Shown here one piece after another: positions 1 through 6,504 of a stretch of 50,449 nt of DNA; the stretch's first letter is position 1; each line of letters begins with the position of its first letter. The stretch is taken from positions 1 through 50,449 of the forward strand of contig NZ_AMGM01000027.1 of NCBI RefSeq assembly GCF_000298295.1, in the 5' to 3' direction. This stretch comes from Cecembia lonarensis LW9 (GTDB lineage Bacteria; Bacteroidota; Bacteroidia; Cytophagales; Cyclobacteriaceae). The notes below the pieces were generated by a model. It searched no databases. It worked only from the letters and a program-made list of their open reading frames with translations, and was not told where the DNA came from. The position numbers and the translations under genes are program-made.

Positions 1-3
1 CAG

Positions 4-745
4 TTATTCTCCATGCTCGGCCATGAATTGGTCCAGATCCTTTAATTGTATTTTTCCTTCAAAATAGGCTCTCCCAAAAACTACGGCAGTCACACCTATA
101 TCCTTAAGTTTTTTAAAGTCTTCAATATTTCTAACACCACCGCTTGCAGCCAGATGAATGGTTGGAAATTTTTGAACAATTTTTTTTATATAACTCAAAG
201 TTTGGCCCCTCCATCACACCATCACGAGTAACATCAGAACATTTTAGATATTTCAAGCCTCTATCATAAAAAAACTGTATGTGGTCAAACAAGTCGGTTT
301 CTGTCTTTTTGGTCCAACCTCTGACTTTAATTTTATTGTCTATGGGATTTGTATCGGCAGCGAGGAAAATTTTTTCCCTCCCATAAGACATAATCCATTG
401 CGAAAAACGCTCAGGATACAAAGCAGCAGCAGATGCCGCAGTAATGGAATGTGCACCAAATTCAAAGGATTTCATGACATCACCATCAGTAGAAACACCA
501 CCTGAAAAGTCTATCTTTAAATTGGTATAACCAGCTACGGCTTCCAGTATATGGTAGTTCTTTGGTTCTCCTCTTCTGGCCCCGTCTAAGTCCACTAAAT
601 GCAACCACCGTATACCATGATCCTCAAATGCTTGGGCAATCTCCAAAGGGTTATTCGAAATAACCTCTTGAGTCGTGAAATCACCCCTTTTTAACCGGAC
701 ACACTTTCCGTTAATGAGCCAAATAGATGGGATTATATCAAACAT
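4..745 (-). CDS. HisA-like TIM-barrel isomerase, frame broken in a poly-A tract
   Basis: Related to HisA (ProFAR isomerase, histidine biosynthesis). The N-terminal part (745 down to about 190) reads IIPSIWLINGKCVRLKRGD, HLVDLDGA, FSGGVSTDGD and SDVTRDG; the C-terminal part, in another frame, reads LAASGGVRNIEDF and VVFGRAYFEGK, the second phosphate-binding half of the barrel. The two join inside a run of 8 A on the minus strand (forward T8 at 180-187): with 7 A the frame is continuous and gives about 246 residues, the normal HisA length. As written, the first frame ends near 131 after 204 residues. The first catalytic Asp of HisA (PAID motif) is Trp9 here and the first phosphate loop is SGG rather than GGG, so this may be a divergent paralogue rather than the pathway enzyme. 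The break could be a homopolymer sequencing error, a real mutation or slippage. The ATG at 745 opens the conserved N-terminus. Confidence 0.8.
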
Positions 746-886
746 ACGATCGGATTTAAATATTGTAATAAAAGCCCAAAAACCTTAGGACATCATTCAA
801 TTATTAAATATAATACAAGAATGAATGGTAAATGATATCTTTCCAAAAAATTTAATCCATAATTCAAAAAGCATTAGTGGTTTAAT

Positions 887-1924
887 TCAGTACAGTAATC
901 TTGCAATTTTTCCCTCCGGTCCGGAAGCCCAAACACTACTTTGTGCTTGATCTACAAATACAGCATGCAAGGATTCGTTGGAAAATTTTTCCCAGTCCAT
1001 CCCAGTATTTTTCGAGAAGTCAGAACCATTTGGCCCAACAGCAATCAACCAATGTTGCAAAGGAAAATAGGTGACCCCAGAGCGGTATCCTGAAGGAAAA
1101 TTACCGGTTGCCAATGTCCAAGCATATCCTAATTGTGTAGAGATGATGGCGTTATTGTAAGCTAAATCAGGCTGCAAAAAATCCCCTCCAACGCCAAAGA
1201 GGATATTTTGGTCAACCCTCGTCAAGGAGAAAATGCCTTGGGAACTTTCTCCTTGTAATATGGGAGTGGGAATTTCCGTCCAATGCATACCCCTGTCAGC
1301 TGAATGAAACACTGAACTGATTAACCCTCCACTGGCAAACCAAATATGATCTCCATGGGCTAAAATAGTAGACCCACTGGCTGCAAAAGACCCACTCTCA
1401 GGTGCAGCCATAGGACTGCTTGCAAGTACCTCCCAGCTTTTGCCGAAATCTCTTGATAAAAGGACTTTCCATTTGCCACCTACCTCATCACCGATGACGT
1501 ATCCGCGTTCTTTATAAAAGACCATGCCATCAAAGAAATCCTCTTCCTCTCCTTGGAACACTTTCTTCCAATCCTTACCCCCATTTTCGGTCCTATATAT
1601 CACTGCCGGTTGACCTGCAGAAATGGCTACTGCCGACGCTGCATCAAATGCTTCAATATCTCTGAAATCCACCGAATCCAACCCATCAATTATACCATGG
1701 TCCCAACTCTTCCCTCCATCCAATGTCCTTAGCCAAGTGCCTTGAGAACCTGAAGCCCATATAATTTCAGATGTCAAGGGGGAGAGACCTCTCAAAGAAG
1801 CCTGAGTTGGAGTTTCCATCAATTCCCATCCCAATGGATACGGCTCTTCCAATGATTTCTTTTCAAATGCACAGGAAAAAACCAACAATGAAAGACAAAG
1901 GCTTATAAACGTTGGAAATTTCAT
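887..1924 (-). CDS. Ycf48/Asp-box beta-propeller lipoprotein
   Basis: Secreted lipoprotein of about 345 residues. The N-terminus has a hydrophobic stretch ending in a lipobox-like LVFSC, so it is probably lipidated at that Cys. The body carries repeated Asp-box/BNR-like turns (TLDGGKSW, TENGGKDW, SRDFGKSW, SADRGMHW) spaced 40-60 residues apart, as in Ycf48/sortilin-type propellers. Such proteins are often annotated as oxidoreductases without evidence; I see no catalytic motif. I chose the ATG at 1924, whose A overlaps the TGA of the upstream gene (TGATG), in preference to a GTG one codon earlier, because the overlap suggests translational coupling. It is the last gene of the set running from 4166. 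Its substrate or partner is unknown. Confidence 0.8.
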   Translation of the reverse strand: MKFPTFISLCLSLLVFSCAFEKKSLEEPYPLGWELMETPTQASLRGLSPLTSEIIWASGSQGTWLRTLDGGKSWDHGIIDGLDSVDFRDIEAFDAASAVAISAGQPAVIYRTENGGKDWKKVFQGEEEDFFDGMVFYKERGYVIGDEVGGKWKVLLSRDFGKSWEVLASSPMAAPESGSFAASGSTILAHGDHIWFASGGLISSVFHSADRGMHWTEIPTPILQGESSQGIFSLTRVDQNILFGVGGDFLQPDLAYNNAIISTQLGYAWTLATGNFPSGYRSGVTYFPLQHWLIAVGPNGSDFSKNTGMDWEKFSNESLHAVFVDQAQSSVWASGPEGKIARLLY

Positions 1925-2844
1925 CACTTAAACTGGTCAACTTTTCTGTAGGCTGCTATCAAATCGGCTTCCCCCTCCTTTCCCGGCTTCGCATTACCAT
2001 GCTCCATGCCTAGTATTCCCTTATAACCCTTTGTGTCAATATGCTTAAAAACATTGAGGTAATTGATTTCACCGGTTCCGGGTTCTTTCCTACCGGGATT
2101 ATCCCCAATTTGTATGTAGGCAATTTCATCCCAACAGGCATCCATTAAAGGAATGAGATTCCCTTCATTACGCTGCATATGGTAAATATCGTACAGGATC
2201 TTGCAAGCAGGACTATCAACGGCCTTGCAAATGGCATAAGTTTGATCAGAATGTCTTAGAAAAAGCTCAGGCGTATCGCTCAATGGCTCCAAAACCATCA
2301 CCAAGCCATGGGGTTCAAATACCTCTGCCCCTCTTTTAAGGGCCTCAATCACATTTGCCGTTTGTATGCCTATAGGCAATCTCCTTTCAAAGAAGCCGGG
2401 AACAACAGTAGCCCAAGTGGCATTTACCCGCTTGGCAGCTTCTACTGATCTTTTGCAGGTATTAACAAAATTATCAATAAATTCCTGCTTCCCCGAAGTG
2501 AGGGAAATTTTCCAATTGTCTCCCCCATCAACCACAAAAACACCCATCCTCATACCCAATTGTTCCAAAGTCCTACCTATACGATTTTGATCTTCTACAG
2601 ATCTTGAAAGCAATCCATTATCCTCCAAAGAACGAAAGCCCTGTTCAGCCATAAATTTCAATTGATCTGCCAAATCCTCACCTGCATGAGACCTAAACAT
2701 GCCAAAATGGGGAGCATAATCCATATTGAATGGTGGTTCTGCTCTTTTCAAAGGTCCTGATCCTTTAGCGAATGCATTCCCACTTGCTGTAGCTGCTAAT
2801 GCAGCACCTAAACCCAGGTTTTTTATAAAATTCCGTCTTTCCAT
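1924..2844 (-). CDS. Secreted sugar phosphate isomerase/epimerase-like TIM barrel (hydroxypyruvate isomerase-like)
   Basis: About 306 residues. The N-terminus has RRNFIKNLGLGAALAATASG followed by AFA, a Tat-type signal with a likely cleavage site, so the enzyme is probably exported folded. The remainder resembles the AP-endonuclease-2/xylose-isomerase-like TIM barrel family near hydroxypyruvate isomerase: FRSLEDNG, VLEPLSD with the family Glu, ILYDIYHMQ with Asp and His metal ligands, IQIGDNPGR and GMEHG. These metal-site residues look intact. The start is taken at the ATG two bases after the stop of the Gfo/Idh/MocA gene, rather than a TTG two codons earlier. The pairing with a Gfo/Idh/MocA dehydrogenase suggests periplasmic oxidation and rearrangement of a sugar or polyol; the substrate cannot be read from the sequence. 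Confidence 0.85.
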   Translation of the reverse strand: MERRNFIKNLGLGAALAATASGNAFAKGSGPLKRAEPPFNMDYAPHFGMFRSHAGEDLADQLKFMAEQGFRSLEDNGLLSRSVEDQNRIGRTLEQLGMRMGVFVVDGGDNWKISLTSGKQEFIDNFVNTCKRSVEAAKRVNATWATVVPGFFERRLPIGIQTANVIEALKRGAEVFEPHGLVMVLEPLSDTPELFLRHSDQTYAICKAVDSPACKILYDIYHMQRNEGNLIPLMDACWDEIAYIQIGDNPGRKEPGTGEINYLNVFKHIDTKGYKGILGMEHGNAKPGKEGEADLIAAYRKVDQFK

Positions 2845-2846
2845 GA

Positions 2847-4166
2847 TCAAATCACTTTGGTTTTTCCTGGAATAGCAAAAGGATAATAGCCATCAGCATC
2901 TGGCAGTACTTTTGGCATGGCGTCCCAGGCTAGGGTAGCTGGCATTAGGTCTACATTTGAATTGAGCGCTTCCTCCATAGTAATTTCCTTCCCAGAATAG
3001 GTCGCATACCTGCCCAAAATAGCTGTCATAGTACTTCTTGCTGCATTTTCGGCATCAGCAAACCTATATTCACCTTTTACGATAGCATCAAAAAGTTCAT
3101 CATGTTCTACCTGATATGGATTGGCATTATTATCTCTATTGTGATCGTATATCGTCCTTCCTCCCCACTCATTCAAAATTCCGTGATTACCGGCACTTAG
3201 ATACACATTCCCCTTAGTACCTTGGAACCTTTCATCAACCCTGTTGGTGGCACCTGGAAAATGTCGGCACTCACTGAAAATGACCGACCCGTCATCATAG
3301 GTAAAAGTGATGGAATGGTGGTCAAAGATTTCCCCATGATCCTTACCTGTTCTTACCTGTCTTCCTCCTGTTCCATAAGCTTTAACAGGGTAACTGTTTT
3401 TCACCCAATTGGCAACATCCAGATTGTGCACATGCTGCTCTACAATATGATCTCCACAAAGCCAGTTGAAATAATACCAGTTACGCATCTGATACTCCAT
3501 TTCGGTTTGACCAGGCTGACGGGCATTGACCCAGACTCCTCCATCGTTCCAGTAAACTTGCCCCCCTATGATATCCCCAACAGCACCATCATGAATTCTT
3601 TTGATGGTCTCCCTATAATTGTCTTGATAATGCCGCTGAAGGCCGACCACTACGTTTAGTTTCTTTCTTTTTGCTTCCTCTGCTGCTGCCAAAACTTTTC
3701 GGATACCGACTGCATCTGTAGCAACAGGTTTTTCCATAAAGACCTGCTTTCCCTGATTCACGGCTTCTTCAAAATGGGAAGGTCTGAAACCTGGAGGTGC
3801 TGCTAAGATGACTACATCGGCCAACTTGATGGCTTCCTTATATCCCTCAAATCCAACAAACTTTCGCTCTTCAGGTACATCTACTTTATCTTTGCCATAT
3901 TTATTAAAAATGGGTTCATAACTTTTATCAATCCTGTCCCTAAAGGCATCTGCCATGGCTACAAGTCTGATATTATGACCTGTATCGAAGGCTTGGAATA
4001 CAGCACCAGTGCCTCTTCCTCCACATCCAATCACTGCCAATTTAATTTCATCGGAACCAGCTGCATATGCACCGGGTATGGAAAAAGGTTGGATCATTAA
4101 TCCTCCGGTTACCAATGCGGAAGCTTTAAGGAAATCCCTTCGTGGATTTTTGCTTAGGTTTTTCAT
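2847..4166 (-). CDS. Tat-exported Gfo/Idh/MocA family oxidoreductase
   Basis: NAD(P)-dependent sugar or polyol dehydrogenase of the Gfo/Idh/MocA family, about 439 residues. The N-terminus contains RRDFLKASALVTGGLM, a twin-arginine signal, then the Rossmann motif LAVIGCGGRGTGAV near residue 43, and FMEKPVATDA, the family EKP motif whose Lys is normally catalytic. The C-terminal domain is the usual mixed alpha/beta fold with WYYFNWLCGDHIVEQHVHNLD. Tat export is common for this family in Bacteroidota because the cofactor is bound before transport. It heads a packed set followed by the TIM-barrel isomerase-like gene after 2 bases. The likely role is oxidation of a carbohydrate in the periplasm; the substrate is not deducible. 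Confidence 0.9.
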   Translation of the reverse strand: MKNLSKNPRRDFLKASALVTGGLMIQPFSIPGAYAAGSDEIKLAVIGCGGRGTGAVFQAFDTGHNIRLVAMADAFRDRIDKSYEPIFNKYGKDKVDVPEERKFVGFEGYKEAIKLADVVILAAPPGFRPSHFEEAVNQGKQVFMEKPVATDAVGIRKVLAAAEEAKRKKLNVVVGLQRHYQDNYRETIKRIHDGAVGDIIGGQVYWNDGGVWVNARQPGQTEMEYQMRNWYYFNWLCGDHIVEQHVHNLDVANWVKNSYPVKAYGTGGRQVRTGKDHGEIFDHHSITFTYDDGSVIFSECRHFPGATNRVDERFQGTKGNVYLSAGNHGILNEWGGRTIYDHNRDNNANPYQVEHDELFDAIVKGEYRFADAENAARSTMTAILGRYATYSGKEITMEEALNSNVDLMPATLAWDAMPKVLPDADGYYPFAIPGKTKVI

Positions 4167-4248
4167 AGGTTTTATGGGTTTTGTTAGTGTAACTATGTCA
4201 GTTTTGGTTTTTAATTTAAATACTTACGCTGATTATTCCGACAGTGGA

Positions 4249-5229
4249 TTAATAATCTGCTATAGGTGACCTGTTGTAATAGGCCATGATCTCCTCCTCA
4301 GTTGGGGGGGTAAATGGCCTCACCACCCGAAGACCTAAAAACGGCGCTTCAGGAAACCACCATTGGCTTTTAGGTATTTGCGGATCAATACGCTTCCATT
4401 CTGCTTTGGACTTAAAGCGCTTGGTCATCCTCAAATCTTCTTGTTCAGACTTATAATGTCCTCCCCTGATTGCTCCGGGATAAAGGGAGGTCACAGGGAC
4501 ATGGGGATCTTTCAAGGATAATTTTTCTCTGCCCTTATAAGCATCTTCCAGATATTGATCTGAAGTCCATTCCATGACATTTCCCAATATATCGTATAAA
4601 CCCCATGGATTGGGCTTTTTTAATCCCACCTTATGCGTACTTCCCCCACTGTTTTCAGAATACCAGGCATAATCCCCAAGCATTGAAGCATCATCGCCAA
4701 AAAAATAGGCCCCTTTTGTGCCAGCTTTAGCAGCATATTCCCATTCTGCTTCTGTAGGAAGCCGATAAAAAACCCCGGTCTTCAAGTATAACCATTTACA
4801 AAATTGAATCGCTCCATATTGAGTCATACCAATGGCAGGCTTACCTTCTTTCCCCATTCCAAAAGTCATATCTAAATAAGGAATACTGGGCCTGCTAAGG
4901 CCATCTACTTCTGCAGGTAGTGGTTTTTCTGCAATGGCTTCTTCAAAATTCTTATCTAGAAAAAGATCAAATATATCCCAAGTGATTTCATGCGTTCCCA
5001 TCCAAAAGGGTGATAACTCCACTGGATGGGCAGGCTGCTCATCCTGAGCATCCCCTCCTCCCATTATAAATGTTCCCCCAAGAATGGGAACAAGATCAAA
5101 TGAGAGATTTGTATCGGGAATGGCTTGTGTATAAGGTTCAAAATTTGGGTAGATAAGCTTACTTCCCCAAAAAGAATAAGCCAACAGAAGCATCACGAGA
5201 TAAAACCCTACAAAATTGTAAATCCGCAT
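4249..5229 (-). CDS. SUMF1/formylglycine-generating-enzyme-fold protein, membrane-anchored
   Basis: About 326 residues. An N-terminal hydrophobic segment (residues 8-25) looks like an uncleaved anchor or signal, so the domain is probably periplasmic. From residue 48 it follows the FGE-sulfatase (SUMF1) pattern: GGTFIMGGGDAQDEQPAHPV, ITWDIFDLFL, YRLPTEAEWEYAAKAG, NPWGLYDILGNVMEWTSD, AIRGGHY and LGLRVVRP. The Cys pair that true formylglycine-generating enzymes carry after the RGG motif is absent (RGGHYKSEQEDLRMTKRF), so sulfatase-activating oxidase activity is not expected. Many Bacteroidota SUMF1-fold proteins are structural or ligand-binding. It lies 82 bases upstream of the Gfo/Idh/MocA gene in the same orientation and may be co-transcribed. 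No sulfatase gene is present nearby. Confidence 0.87.
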   Translation of the reverse strand: MRIYNFVGFYLVMLLLAYSFWGSKLIYPNFEPYTQAIPDTNLSFDLVPILGGTFIMGGGDAQDEQPAHPVELSPFWMGTHEITWDIFDLFLDKNFEEAIAEKPLPAEVDGLSRPSIPYLDMTFGMGKEGKPAIGMTQYGAIQFCKWLYLKTGVFYRLPTEAEWEYAAKAGTKGAYFFGDDASMLGDYAWYSENSGGSTHKVGLKKPNPWGLYDILGNVMEWTSDQYLEDAYKGREKLSLKDPHVPVTSLYPGAIRGGHYKSEQEDLRMTKRFKSKAEWKRIDPQIPKSQWWFPEAPFLGLRVVRPFTPPTEEEIMAYYNRSPIADY

Positions 5230-5347
5230 ATTTCCTATTTTGCTTCAAATTCTGTAAAAAATGGAATTAAAGCAAATGAAGAAAGTATAAAAGGAAATTA
5301 GAATTAACCAGGTACTTGGAGTAGCAAAAAATCATCAAAAAGCAATC

Positions 5348-5659
5348 TCAAAAAATCTGACCTCCTATGAGCACTTCAATTTCCTCCAAGGCAGCTTTGA
5401 GTTGATTATAGGAACGCAAATGCAGAGCATTATGAGATTTTGCCATTTCTAAACCTATACCATGAATAAAACCCAATGGTGGCGCATTAAAAAAATATTC
5501 AAAGCCAATCAGTGGCTCTCCCTTGATAGTTTCGGGCATTTCAAGAGATTTCAAGGTTTTTGAATCATCAGATGAAACGTTAATATCCTCAGAGGAAGCC
5601 CTTACCGGAAAATTCAGCAACATCAAAGTGAAGAAAAATAGCACTATCGGATTCTTCAT
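5348..5659 (-). CDS. Small secreted protein of unknown function
   Basis: About 103 residues when started at the ATG giving MKNPIVLFFFTLMLLNFPVRA, a clear Sec signal peptide with an AxA-like cleavage region at VRA. An in-frame ATG ten codons upstream would overlap the end of the haem-protein gene and put polar residues before the signal, so I prefer the inner start. The mature part is about 80 residues, acidic at first, then FEYFFNAPPLGFIHGIG and a predicted helix ending in VLIGGQIF. No family recognised. It starts 13 bases after the stop of the DUF3365 haem lipoprotein in the same direction, which suggests the two are co-expressed and may act together in the periplasm. Confidence 0.6.
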   Translation of the reverse strand: MKNPIVLFFFTLMLLNFPVRASSEDINVSSDDSKTLKSLEMPETIKGEPLIGFEYFFNAPPLGFIHGIGLEMAKSHNALHLRSYNQLKAALEEIEVLIGGQIF

Positions 5660-5672
5660 ACTAACGGGAATA

Positions 5673-6326
5673 TCACAGCTGTTTAACAATTTCTTTTTTT
5701 GGAATCCTTATGCTCCACATCCCCCTTAGATCACCCATTTGATGCCCTCGGGCTTTATCTTCTGGATAGAGTTTATCCAGTTTTTCTAAAGTCTCCTCAC
5801 TAATATCAGCGCCAGGGTTTCCATGACAATTTAAACATAGGGCATTGGGGATTTTGATGGCCTTGGCATATAATAAAACCTCCCCTCCTTCCAGTTTTTG
5901 AATATTTGCCTCAGTCGGCAGCTCATTTTCCGTGTTATACTCAAAAGCCTCAAGGATCATCTCCTCATAATCCCTAGGCTTATCTTCTGGGTTTCTATAG
6001 GCATTCGAAGCCCTTCTGATCTCAACATTGTATTTTTCCCCTACTTCACGCAGGATGGGAAGGGCCTCCACTTGACAAAATTCAATAGCTCCTGGTATTC
6101 CTTTTTCCGATATTGCATTTTGAAGTGCTGAAATCAATTGTTCTTGCGCTGACTGTGATATTTCCTCTCCCCATTCCAAGGCCTTTTTCAAAACATCTGC
6201 TTCATTGACCTTCTTGACCTCCATGCTTTTATTGACCTCATCAAAAACTTCTTTACTCACCCGCTCATTGGTACCACAGGAAACTATTATCGAAAGTAAA
6301 ATCAAGAAATAAAATATTTTTTTCAT
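5673..6326 (-). CDS. DUF3365 (Tll0287-like) haem-binding lipoprotein
   Basis: About 217 residues. The N-terminus is a lipoprotein signal (MKKIFYFLILLSIIVSC, lipobox IVSC). The mature part matches the DUF3365/Tll0287-like domain: CQVEALPILREV, RRASNAYRNPEDKP with the family's R-x-x-x-N-P-x-D-K pattern, and a single c-type haem motif CLNCH near residues 165-169. Such proteins are periplasmic sensors or electron carriers with one covalently attached haem. It is likely anchored to a membrane facing the periplasm, and its activity would need the cytochrome c maturation system, which is not in this window. A small secreted protein follows in the same operon. The ATG at 6326 is the only start that keeps the signal. 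Confidence 0.85.
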   Translation of the reverse strand: MKKIFYFLILLSIIVSCGTNERVSKEVFDEVNKSMEVKKVNEADVLKKALEWGEEISQSAQEQLISALQNAISEKGIPGAIEFCQVEALPILREVGEKYNVEIRRASNAYRNPEDKPRDYEEMILEAFEYNTENELPTEANIQKLEGGEVLLYAKAIKIPNALCLNCHGNPGADISEETLEKLDKLYPEDKARGHQMGDLRGMWSIRIPKKEIVKQL

Positions 6327-6472
6327 GGCTTCATTTTTTCTAATACCTAAAAATAGAACATAATTGTGATTTTCAGAAACAATAAATGTTGTTTATCAAA
6401 GCTGAATCCTAATTGTTTAGCGGGAAAAAAGTTAAACCCACCTCAGGGTATTTCATTTTATCGTATTTATCC

Positions 6473-6480
6473 TATTTTTG
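6473..6480 (+). promoter_or_regulatory. Probable -7 box TATTTTTG for the T9SS propeller gene
   Basis: TATTTTTG matches the Bacteroidota -7 consensus TAnnTTTG and lies 24 bases before the ATG at 6505. I could not place a convincing -33 TTG element at the usual distance. Confidence 0.45.
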
Positions 6481-6504
6481 TATGGTATAGTTGATTGAAA
6501 ACCA

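Noticed and set aside
3222-3659. 145-codon plus-strand frame opposite the Gfo/Idh/MocA gene
   Set aside because: Antisense shadow of a well-conserved enzyme; no signal, motif or ribosome site.
4249-5229. Sulfatase maturation system
   Set aside because: The FGE cysteines are absent and there is no sulfatase gene in the window.
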